From: an uncultured bacterium | Lineage (GTDB): Bacteria > Hydrogenedentota > Hydrogenedentia > Hydrogenedentales > CAILVY01 | NCBI GenBank assembly: GCA_937951485.1 | Contig: CALEDJ010000060.1 | Span: forward strand, 1 to 24,546 | Direction: 5' to 3' | DNA: 24,546 nt | Part shown: positions 13,809 through 21,588 of the stretch, piece by piece | Layout: each line of letters begins with the position of its first letter | How positions within the stretch are numbered: position 1 is the stretch's first letter | Translations under genes and position numbers: made by a program | Notes under the pieces: model-generated | Told to the model about the DNA's origin: nothing | The model's database searches: none | Seen by the model: the letters and a program-made list of their open reading frames with translations, nothing else

Positions 13809-15581
13809 CTATTTCTCCGGCATTTTGATTTCCAGGTGCAGTTCCTTTAACTGGCGGGGCGTGACTTCGCTGGGCGCACCCATGAGGAGGTCCTGCGCGC
13901 GTTGGTTCAACGGGAATGCGATCACCTCGCGGATGTTCGGCTCATCGGCAAGCAACATGACAATGCGGTCGAGTCCCGGGGCGATGCCTCCGTGCGGGGG
14001 GGCGCCGTAATGAAACGCCTTCCACAGTGCGGGAAACTTGGTCTTGACCGCTTCCTCGTCATATCCCGCAATCTGGAATGCTTTCAGCATAATGTCCGGG
14101 CGATGATTGCGGATGGCGCCGGAAGATAACTCGACCCCATTGCAGACAATATCATACTGATAGGCAAGCACATCCAGCGGATCCTTGCTCTCCAGGGCTT
14201 CCAATCCGCCCTGCGGCATGGAAAACGGATTGTGGGAAAAATCAATTTTTTTCTCTTCTTCGTTCCACTCGAACATCGGGAAATCCACAATCCAGCAGAA
14301 TGCCACGAGGTCTTTGTCAATCAAGCCCAATTGAGAGGCGAGATACCCCCGCACTTTACCCAGCAGCGCGTTCGTTTCTTTGCGCGCGCCCGCCCCGAAG
14401 AACAGCGCGTCGCCGTCTTCCGCGCCGGTGCGGGCGACAAGCCCCTGTTTCTCCTCGTCGCTGAGGAACTTTACGATGGGACCTTTCATCTCACCGTCGC
14501 GGAGCGCGATCCACGCCAGCCCTTTCGCCCCTTCGGTCTTGGCATAGGCTTCCACGTCATCGAAGAATCTGCGGGGCTGCGCGGCGGCGCCCTTGGCGCT
14601 AATCACCTTCACCGCGCCGCCGGATTGCACCTGACTACTGAAAACCTTCAGCGCGCACCGGCCGAAAAGGTCCGTGCAGTCAATCATTTCCAAGCCGAAG
14701 CGAAGGTCGGGCTTGTCGGTCCCGTATTTCTCCATTGCGTCCCGGTAGGGGATACGGGGGAACACTTCCGCCTGAATCCGCTTGCTGCTGAGTTCGCGAA
14801 AGATCCGGACCATCAGGAGTTCCATCTCCCCGAACAAATCATCCTGCGTGATGTAGGACATTTCGATGTCAATCTGATAAAACTCACCGGGGCTGCGGTC
14901 GGCCCGGGAGTCTTCATCTCGGAAACAGGGCGCGATCTGGAAATACCGGTCGAAACCGGAGACCATCAGCAGTTGTTTGAACTGCTGGGGGGCCTGTGGA
15001 AGAGCATAAAACTTGCCGGGATAGAGGCGGCTGGGCACCAGGTAGTCTCGCGCGCCTTCGGGCGAGGAACTGGTGAGGATGGGCGTGTGGAATTCGGTGA
15101 ATCCGCGTTCTGTCAAATGTTGGCGGACAAGCGCTGTCGCGCGCGACCGCAGTAAAATGTTCCGGTGCATACGCTCGCGTCGCAGGTCCAGAAAACGGTG
15201 TTCGAGGCGGGTCTCTTCCGGGCATTCCAGTTCCTGATTCACAGGAAAGGGCAGTACTTCGCAGAAAGATTCCACCGCGAAATCCGAAGCCACCACTTCG
15301 ATTTCGCCCGTAGTCATGTTGGGATTTACGGTCTCCGGCGTGCGCGCCACCACATCGCCGGTCACGATGATGACACTCTCATTACGAACCCGTTCCGCTT
15401 CCTCGAAAAAAGCCTTGCCGGGGTTCACCACCACTTGTGTGATGCCGTAATGGTCGCGCACGTCAATGAAAACCACCCCTCCGTGATCGCGTTTGCGGTT
15501 GACCCAACCGGACAGGCGCACAGTCTTCCCGGTGTCCGTCTTGCGCAATTCTCCACAGGTATGTGTACGATAGGGATGCAT
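13809..15581 (-). CDS. aspS: Aspartyl-tRNA synthetase
   Basis: A 590-residue class II aminoacyl-tRNA synthetase, the usual bacterial length. It attaches aspartate to tRNA-Asp (or also tRNA-Asn in non-discriminating forms; I cannot tell which). The N-terminal OB-fold anticodon-binding domain includes [20 protein letters not shown] (22-41). Motif 2 contains [20 protein letters not shown] (219-238), slightly different from the common RQPEFTQID. The bacterial GAD insert lies around 290-420. The ERxxE-type region ends with motif 3, [12 protein letters not shown], near the C-terminus. The start is ATG 15581, which has AAAGGG upstream and gives the family's usual N-terminus; TTG 15623 is an unneeded extension. 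A candidate promoter lies about 110 nt upstream. Confidence 0.97.
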   Translation of the reverse strand: MHPYRTHTCGELRKTDTGKTVRLSGWVNRKRDHGGVVFIDVRDHYGITQVVVNPGKAFFEEAERVRNESVIIVTGDVVARTPETVNPNMTTGEIEVVASDFAVESFCEVLPFPVNQELECPEETRLEHRFLDLRRERMHRNILLRSRATALVRQHLTERGFTEFHTPILTSSSPEGARDYLVPSRLYPGKFYALPQAPQQFKQLLMVSGFDRYFQIAPCFRDEDSRADRSPGEFYQIDIEMSYITQDDLFGEMELLMVRIFRELSSKRIQAEVFPRIPYRDAMEKYGTDKPDLRFGLEMIDCTDLFGRCALKVFSSQVQSGGAVKVISAKGAAAQPRRFFDDVEAYAKTEGAKGLAWIALRDGEMKGPIVKFLSDEEKQGLVARTGAEDGDALFFGAGARKETNALLGKVRGYLASQLGLIDKDLVAFCWIVDFPMFEWNEEEKKIDFSHNPFSMPQGGLEALESKDPLDVLAYQYDIVCNGVELSSGAIRNHRPDIMLKAFQIAGYDEEAVKTKFPALWKAFHYGAPPHGGIAPGLDRIVMLLADEPNIREVIAFPLNQRAQDLLMGAPSEVTPRQLKELHLEIKMPEK

Positions 15582-15689
15582 GGGACCCTTTCTTTTATCC
15601 TCAGCCGCTGCGACTGGATACAATTCGGCCTTTTATGGCTGAAAACGCTGGAAAATCCGTCCATCCGAAGACGCCGTGTGAGCGATGAT

Positions 15690-15718
15690 ATACTAACCGC
15701 CGCGGGCAATAATGTCAA
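15690..15718 (-). promoter_or_regulatory. Candidate sigma-70-type promoter of aspS
   Basis: On the minus strand a perfect -35 hexamer, TTGACA (15718-15713), and TAGTAT (15695-15690, four of six consensus positions) are 17 bp apart. The start would be near 15683, leaving a leader of about 100 nt before ATG 15581. The rest of the 260-nt gap to the hydrolase gene shows nothing I can name. Confidence 0.45.
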
Positions 15719-15841
15719 ACCCGGGAGCATCTTTGGATTTGCCGGATGTTGCCTCAAGACGCATATTGCTTGCGAACCATTCAGGGAACCCGGCTGTTTA
15801 TCCCCAAGAAGCACGGCCCCCATGGCAATCCTGCGGGTACA

Positions 15842-16765
15842 TTATTCCGATATTCCTGCCAGGAACGCCAGAATCTCGCCTTTTGCCATCTCACGGTCAT
15901 GGTCCCAGAAAATGTGGTGGTTGGAACGAGGCAGGCGAATCAGGCGTTTTACTGTGGATTCCATTTGCAGCAGGGCAAGTTCCGCCGCTTCGCAGGAAGA
16001 TGCCGCGTCGTCCTCGCCCAGCAGCATCAGCACGGGACAGCGCACCTGGCGCAGGAGTCGGGGCGCGTTTACGCGCCGGTGCGCCTCCAGCAGAATTTGC
16101 GCACTCTGCGGCGGCAGCCATGTGTACGCGATGATAAGCGGTTTGGCTTCTGCGCGATTGACCTGCAGGAAAAGACGTCCTTTGTAACACCACGGCAACA
16201 CAGGATGAAGCAGACGGAGCCAGGTTTCCGGGCGCAGCCCGTAATACCAGCGCTGGGCCACGCCAAAATAGGGCGCGGCCAGGATGATGCCATCAAGCGG
16301 CATCTCCGCGGCGGCCATCACACACAAGGATGCCCCGAGCGAGTGCCCGGCCAGCACCAGCCGGTCATGTCGGGCGCGCAGCGCCGCCGCTTCGCGCAGC
16401 ACTGCCCGGATCAGTCCGTCCAGGCGCTGTTCTGACAGGTCTTGCGGCGTGGTGCCGTGTCCCGGCAGCCGCATGACGCGAACGCGCCAGCCATTCTGCG
16501 CGACCGCATCCGGAACCTCGCCGAAATTATTGCCGGAACCGGCCAATCCATGCACAAACAAAACCGCGCCCGGCGCATCGTCGGGGCCAAATTCGCACGC
16601 TTCAGCGCCAATCACGATATTCGTATCGGGGGCGCGCGGCGCGCCGCGCTCTTCGCGGTCGGCGGCAAGATTCAACAGCATCCACGAGCCTGCCAGAAAC
16701 AGGCCCACCCCTCCCCACAGGCAGGCCGCCACGCGCATGAACCGCCCGTTGAATCGTTGAACCAC
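15842..16765 (-). CDS. Membrane-anchored alpha/beta hydrolase (esterase/lipase type)
   Basis: A 307-residue protein with one N-terminal membrane segment (about residues 12-32), placing the catalytic domain outside the cytoplasm or at the membrane face. The alpha/beta hydrolase core shows the oxyanion motif VHGLAGSG (71-78), the nucleophile elbow GHSLG (Ser142), an acid in LLGEDDAAS (Asp252 or Asp253) and the catalytic His in SNHHIFWDHDRE (His283/His284). The late HHxxxxDxD pattern resembles carboxylesterase/monoacylglycerol lipase relatives. GTG 16765 is taken as start because the extra residues give a basic n-region; ATG 16738 is possible and neither has a strong ribosome binding site. It begins 27 nt after the 47-residue membrane protein gene, so the two may be co-transcribed. 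The substrate is unknown. Confidence 0.85.
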   Translation of the reverse strand: MVQRFNGRFMRVAACLWGGVGLFLAGSWMLLNLAADREERGAPRAPDTNIVIGAEACEFGPDDAPGAVLFVHGLAGSGNNFGEVPDAVAQNGWRVRVMRLPGHGTTPQDLSEQRLDGLIRAVLREAAALRARHDRLVLAGHSLGASLCVMAAAEMPLDGIILAAPYFGVAQRWYYGLRPETWLRLLHPVLPWCYKGRLFLQVNRAEAKPLIIAYTWLPPQSAQILLEAHRRVNAPRLLRQVRCPVLMLLGEDDAASSCEAAELALLQMESTVKRLIRLPRSNHHIFWDHDREMAKGEILAFLAGISE

Positions 16766-16792
16766 GACGACAGGATGCTTTCAAAAAGGCGT

Positions 16793-16936
16793 TTATTCCA
16801 GCAGGGACCATTCGGGAATCGAATCAGTCGCCCATAGACACTGGCCGATCAGGAACGCGATGCGTCCGACAATCAGATAAATAAATGCCACGAGCGCCGC
16901 CCAAATCCCTTCCAATTCAGGAATCTCGATTGACAT
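16793..16936 (-). CDS. 47-residue single-span membrane protein, unknown function
   Basis: The frame gives 47 residues with a short acidic start (MSIEIPELEG), one hydrophobic helix (about 11-36, containing ALVAFIYLIVGRIAFLIG) and a polar tail (ATDSIPEWSLLE). The ATG at 16936 is preceded by AAAGGAGGTG with proper spacing, the strongest Shine-Dalgarno sequence in the window, which makes this a credible gene despite its size. It lies 27 nt upstream of the hydrolase gene on the same strand. I do not recognise a family. The longer version of the frame, up to 17305, runs through a simple repeat and is not coding. Confidence 0.72.
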   Translation of the reverse strand: MSIEIPELEGIWAALVAFIYLIVGRIAFLIGQCLWATDSIPEWSLLE

Positions 16937-17216
16937 GGCCCACCTCCTTTCATTTGCCGCGAATCGCCGTGCAGTCACCTGTTGCACCCTAGCGCAAACT
17001 CTGGACAAAACGCAACTCAGCAGATGACATGGCGAAGATGGAAGATTTCGGGAAACCAGGATGTACAGGACTTGTAAGACCCATATAATAAGGAATATGA
17101 CCTTTGCATTGGGCGGCTTGATGGAACAGACAAGAACGGAAAAATCTGGACGTCCAGCCGGAGCGGACGGATCAGTCTGACGCGATCGGTTCTTCTGTAG
17201 TTCCTGGTCAGTTCCA

Positions 17217-17279
17217 TCCGTCTTGTTGGTCGTATCGGTTCTATCGGTTCTATTGGTCCTATGGGTCTTATTGGTCTTC
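17217..17279. repeat. 9-bp minisatellite (TYGGTYYTA), about seven units
   Basis: The units TTGGTCGTA, TCGGTTCTA, TCGGTTCTA, TTGGTCCTA, TGGGTCTTA and TTGGTCTTC follow in register (17226-17279), preceded by a weaker unit at 17217. The array ends 25 nt before the stop of the histidine kinase gene. Because 9 is a multiple of 3, it creates an open minus-strand frame of T-D/N-R/K triplets that I reject as a gene. The rest of the 368-nt gap (16937-17304) contains no other gene. Confidence 0.88.
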
Positions 17280-17304
17280 CCGGTGGCGCCTGTTCCTCGA
17301 GTCA

Positions 17305-18732
17305 TCAGAGCGCGGCACGGTCCTGTGGAACCGCCGGCAATTCGATGAAAAAGGTGCTGCCCCGATTGGGAGCGCTGGAAACCCCCACCGTGCCCTTGTG
17401 CGCCTGCACAATGCGCTGCACGATGGACAACCCCAGTCCGCTGCTCGACCCCATCTTGTCCGCTATGGCCGCGTGGGGTTTCAGGCGGACAAACTCCTGG
17501 AAGAGGCGATCTTGCTCCTTCTCCGCAATGCCGATGCCGTTATCTTCGACTTCAATACGAACAACATTGTTCCCCGCCTTCCCCCGGACTGCGATACGCC
17601 CGCCGTCGGGCGTGTATTTGAGCGCGTTGCTCACGAGGTTTGCCAAGGCTTCGCGCAGAAGACGTTCGACGCCAAGGACGCGCAGCGGACGGGCCGCAGG
17701 CATATATTCCAGCGTGTGGTTGCGGTTTTGCGCGGCTTCGTGAAAATTGTCGGTGACCTGTCCAATGATTTCGTTGATATCCACCAGTTTCGCATGCTGC
17801 ATCAAATCGGCGGATTCCAAAAGCGCAAGCACTTCGAGATCGTGCAGAAAGTCCATTTGCTCTTTCAGCCTGACCTTGCATCGGTGCAACCATTGCGCCT
17901 GTTGCTCATTCAACTGATTCTCCAATATCGCCTCCAGATTGAGCAGGTATTGGGATACGGCGGCGACCGGTGATTTCAGGTCGTGCAGGACGATATGCAG
18001 AAAATCACGGCGCATGGCCGAAAGACGCTCCAGTTCCGCGTTGGCCTCGCGCAAGCCGCGCTCCACGGAACGCAGCATGGTCATCAGACTGTTAAGTGTA
18101 ACGGAAGATAAGGTGAAAAGGAGTCCATAAACGGCAAGAATGGTGAGCACATAGCGACCGTCGAACCTCTCGCCGCCGCATACAGCCCCTTCCGGATACC
18201 ACTGCGGTATCCATTCAAGCCATTGTCCGACCACCAGCGTGGTCAGCAGGACGTAGCCTGCGATGGCCTGGCCGTATGCCGCACTCCGCGATAGAAAGAC
18301 CCCGGCGAGAATCACGTGAAAGAGGTAAAACGCGAGAAACGGCGACTTGGCCCCGCCCACCATCCACACCGCCACGGTCAGGAAAATGAAATCCACCATG
18401 ACCGTAGCATGCATCCATCGGCGCAGGGCGGAATAGGACGTTGAAGCGCGGTCGCGGTACGGGCGGATAAGATAGAAGACCACCGAATTATACAGCGCCA
18501 ATACTATCCCCAGTACCGTCAAAGCGCGAACAGGCAGTCCCTCGATGCCCACCACGTACCGCGCAAAAAAAGCCGAACCCACAATCGTTGCCGCCACGGC
18601 GAAACGCACCAAGGCATAGAGATACAGGCGGTCTCCCATCCGCCGGCTGTGCACCAGCAATGCGCGCACGGTTTCCATCAGGTGTTTCCATCCCGCATAT
18701 GCGCTGCCGGTTGCCGCGCCGTATGCCATCAT
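17305..18732 (-). CDS. Membrane sensor histidine kinase
   Basis: A 475-residue protein. About six membrane helices (residues 38-215) have little periplasmic loop, a short coiled coil follows (about 218-242), and then the kinase core. The H-box is HIVLHDLKSP (phospho-acceptor His250), the N-box is LREALANLVSNALKYTPDGG (359-378), the G1 box is DNGIGI (397-402), and the G2 box is GSSSGLGLSIVQRIV (428-442). It has no receiver domain, and no response regulator gene is in the window. The start is ATG 18732 with AGGAGA 5 nt upstream; a second ATG follows directly. It begins 45 nt after the PPDK_N-like gene, so the pair is probably one operon. The input signal is unknown; the membrane domain may sense something within the bilayer. 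Confidence 0.92.
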   Translation of the reverse strand: MMAYGAATGSAYAGWKHLMETVRALLVHSRRMGDRLYLYALVRFAVAATIVGSAFFARYVVGIEGLPVRALTVLGIVLALYNSVVFYLIRPYRDRASTSYSALRRWMHATVMVDFIFLTVAVWMVGGAKSPFLAFYLFHVILAGVFLSRSAAYGQAIAGYVLLTTLVVGQWLEWIPQWYPEGAVCGGERFDGRYVLTILAVYGLLFTLSSVTLNSLMTMLRSVERGLREANAELERLSAMRRDFLHIVLHDLKSPVAAVSQYLLNLEAILENQLNEQQAQWLHRCKVRLKEQMDFLHDLEVLALLESADLMQHAKLVDINEIIGQVTDNFHEAAQNRNHTLEYMPAARPLRVLGVERLLREALANLVSNALKYTPDGGRIAVRGKAGNNVVRIEVEDNGIGIAEKEQDRLFQEFVRLKPHAAIADKMGSSSGLGLSIVQRIVQAHKGTVGVSSAPNRGSTFFIELPAVPQDRAAL

Positions 18733-18777
18733 CGTTTCTCCTGCATCTGTTGGGACATCGTTTCAATAATCATGGAA

Positions 18778-21375
18778 TCAGGACAAATAAAAAACCACTT
18801 CCCGGGTCATGGCGTCAGCCCAGAGGTGCGCGTCATTCGGCTCGATTACGCGCACCACGTGTTGGAGCGCGGCCGCATCGGGAATGAGTTCCGCCAGGCG
18901 ATTCTCTGCTTCCGAAAAGAATGCACGGTTGATGCGGATTGATTCTCTGTCGAGACGGAATGCGAAATACAGCACGTCATTTTCCACTAAATCCCCGAAG
19001 AAATGGGTGCCGAAGGAGACATCGGGCTTGAGATCATCGCGCATTGCGGCAACTTCGCACAGCACCGATACGTGATTGATTTCCGCATATGCCACCGGCA
19101 CGCCCAAAGATGCCATTTTCGAACCCCATCGTCCAGGCCCTATCAGCATGACAGTCGGAGGGACGACGGCCTTTGGGGTCAGGGCGTTGATCCTTCCGAT
19201 CAGCCGCGCCACGGCATGGCGCGTTGCTTCGGGCAGCCGTCCGTACTCCTCCAGAGAAACATACACAATGCGATCAATTGGACACCACCGGCTGCGGCCC
19301 ACAACGGGACCCGTTACCCGCATGATCAACTTGTCATCGGGGATGTCATCCAATGGTTCCAGCGGTTGGCTGATGCCTTTTGTCTGCAAGGGACGGCATT
19401 GGAGCAGGGCTATCTGATACGACGCATCGTTGTGAAACGTGGCGGCGAATTCAATATCCACGGGGTACGCATATGCTCTTTCCAGCGTCTGGAGCATCGT
19501 CTGCATATCCTGGGCGAACGGGGTGTGTTGGAGTAATCCGTCAAACGTCAACCGTTGGAAATGATGGGACCGCATGCCCCGTTCCCGGCCGGCACGTGCA
19601 GCCCGGGCATTCTGTGACACGAGCAGATTCCGCACCACATCCGGTATTTTTTCAGCGACATCTTCAAAATCCGCCGTGCATAGGCGATTCTTCTCCAAGT
19701 CAACCACATCCATCCGCCGTTGCGCCGGCCTCGTGGATGTTTCCGCGTCCTCTTCCGGCTGCAACTCAGGCGCATTCAAAGCGACCAGGCGGGTGTGGTC
19801 GTCGTCGCGGCGGTCCACTGCGCGCGTTCCCAGGCCGCATACCAGCCGGAGCACGCCCGCATGCGGGTCAATGCGATCATGCCAGACATAGGGATTGAAG
19901 GAATACCCCACGCCGGCCACGTGGGGAAAATGGTAGCGCCCGTGTTGCGCCCCGGACACCCGCTGCACGAGCAGCGCCATCTGCTCGTCGCTTTGCAGCA
20001 GGCCATGCCGGGCGCGGTAGGCCAGCGCCTCCCGGCTCATGGTGCTGGCATACACGGTCTTCACCGCGGCGATGAACCCCTCAAGACGTTCTTCGCGCGA
20101 TCCCTGGTTGGCGCAATAAACGCTGTCATATTTGCCCGCGAAGGAATTGCCGAAACTGTCCTCCAGCAGGCTGCTCGAACGCACGACCAGCGGGGTCTGG
20201 CCGAAATAGTCCAGCATTTCCGCGAACCGTTTTTCGATGTGCGCGGGAAAACTGCCCTGCAGAATCGCCTGATAGGCCTCCTCGGTCCCTTTCAGGGGAT
20301 CGTCCGCGCTTAATTGCCTTTTCCGAATCGCCCAACATCCATTGCGCACGAGATAGGTATAGAAGATATCCGAGGGCACAAAGAAAGGATCGTTCGGTTC
20401 GAGCAGTTCGCGCCAGCGCGGGTCGGCCTGGAACAAAACTTTCCGGGCAATCAGCAATTCCACCGATTTTCCGCCAATCAGACCGGTGCCCAGCATGCGC
20501 GTACCCAGCCAGACGAGATCGTCAAGGTCCAGATGCCGCGCGGCCAGGCGCAACATGCGTTCTTCGCGCGTAATCGCCATCCGGATGAGATGGCGGGATG
20601 TTTCGCGCACCCGTTCCTCTGACACATTCCCCGCGCGCCATTCTTCCAGCAGCGTCTCCGCCTGCATGAAAGACCGCGTCCATACCCCCAAATGGCGCTG
20701 GATGAGGCCGAGTCCCGCGCGCGGCGCCCCCACCATGACCCGCGCAATGGCCCCGCTTTCCTGCAATGGTTGCACGGTATCCCCATCCAGCACAAAGAGG
20801 CGATGGAGTCGGCCAGACGCGGACCGCCCTTTCACGCGATGCGGATGAAGATAGAGTTTGTTTTCGTGGCGATGCACATCCAACAGAATTTGCGTGGTCT
20901 GCTCTATGGGGTCTGTTGCATACGCGGAATGAAAATCACGCAATAACGCAAAATAGGCCACCGCCTTGAACACGCGCAGAAAGGGACAGGTCAGCATAAA
21001 GAAATTGCCGACCATCTGGTCGCTGCACCATTCCGCCAGCAGGTCGGAGATGGAATCGAATACATATGCGCCACCCTCGCCATTCTCGCGGATACTGTGA
21101 TGGATTTGATCCAGAAATGCTTCAAAACCGCGCTGAGGGTCCAGTCGGACCACTTGAACGCGTTCGGAGGCTTCCAGCAACGGGGCATGCCGGGCAAATC
21201 GAAAATAGGTCACGCGGATGCCGCGGGATGAGGCGCTTGCCGCGAAAGGCCGCACGAACGGCGCGTAATGTTCAACCGCGTCCACCTGCCAGACCACATT
21301 GTCCCCAGGCATCAGCCCGCAAAGAATCTCATCCAGATCGCGCAAACCCGTCCCCGGAACCAAGTCATCCGTCAT
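18778..21375 (-). CDS. Degenerate KaiC-like domain fused to PPDK N-terminal ATP-grasp (PEP/pyruvate-binding) protein
   Basis: An 865-residue cytoplasmic protein. Residues 1-200 look like a KaiC/RecA-type domain (GTGLRDLDEILCGLMPGDN, VTYFRFA, AYVFDSISDLL) but have no Walker A; the expected GxxGxGKT position reads GDNVVWQVD. Residues about 290-665 match the ATP-grasp of pyruvate phosphate dikinase/PEP synthase: GGKSVELL (301-308), VVRSSSLLEDSFG (397-409), FAGKYDSVY (412-420), YPVDIEFA (637-644) and LLQCRPLQT (657-665). Residues 700-865 contain GPGRWGSKMASLGVPVAYAE (746-765). The swivelling phosphohistidine domain and PEP-binding barrel of true PPDK are absent, so it cannot catalyse the full reaction alone. 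The start is ATG 21375 with only a weak ribosome binding site. It lies directly upstream of the histidine kinase. Its role is unknown; nucleotide-dependent phosphotransfer or signalling is an inference. Confidence 0.82.
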   Translation of the reverse strand: MTDDLVPGTGLRDLDEILCGLMPGDNVVWQVDAVEHYAPFVRPFAASASSRGIRVTYFRFARHAPLLEASERVQVVRLDPQRGFEAFLDQIHHSIRENGEGGAYVFDSISDLLAEWCSDQMVGNFFMLTCPFLRVFKAVAYFALLRDFHSAYATDPIEQTTQILLDVHRHENKLYLHPHRVKGRSASGRLHRLFVLDGDTVQPLQESGAIARVMVGAPRAGLGLIQRHLGVWTRSFMQAETLLEEWRAGNVSEERVRETSRHLIRMAITREERMLRLAARHLDLDDLVWLGTRMLGTGLIGGKSVELLIARKVLFQADPRWRELLEPNDPFFVPSDIFYTYLVRNGCWAIRKRQLSADDPLKGTEEAYQAILQGSFPAHIEKRFAEMLDYFGQTPLVVRSSSLLEDSFGNSFAGKYDSVYCANQGSREERLEGFIAAVKTVYASTMSREALAYRARHGLLQSDEQMALLVQRVSGAQHGRYHFPHVAGVGYSFNPYVWHDRIDPHAGVLRLVCGLGTRAVDRRDDDHTRLVALNAPELQPEEDAETSTRPAQRRMDVVDLEKNRLCTADFEDVAEKIPDVVRNLLVSQNARAARAGRERGMRSHHFQRLTFDGLLQHTPFAQDMQTMLQTLERAYAYPVDIEFAATFHNDASYQIALLQCRPLQTKGISQPLEPLDDIPDDKLIMRVTGPVVGRSRWCPIDRIVYVSLEEYGRLPEATRHAVARLIGRINALTPKAVVPPTVMLIGPGRWGSKMASLGVPVAYAEINHVSVLCEVAAMRDDLKPDVSFGTHFFGDLVENDVLYFAFRLDRESIRINRAFFSEAENRLAELIPDAAALQHVVRVIEPNDAHLWADAMTREVVFYLS

Positions 21376-21588
21376 CGCCGCACACCCCAGGTTTCATTTT
21401 CTTCAACGGTAGGATACTCTGTTGCCCCCGGTCGCTGTCCATTTCCCGCCCAAGAACGGGCGAGTGGGCAAAAAACGAGGAATATTCAACAGGAAATGGA
21501 TTTTGTACAGAATACATGCTCGGCGTCATGACTGGATGGATTATTCAAGTCCCGACGCGCCTGGCATTTCTTAAAAGGAGCGCAGACG

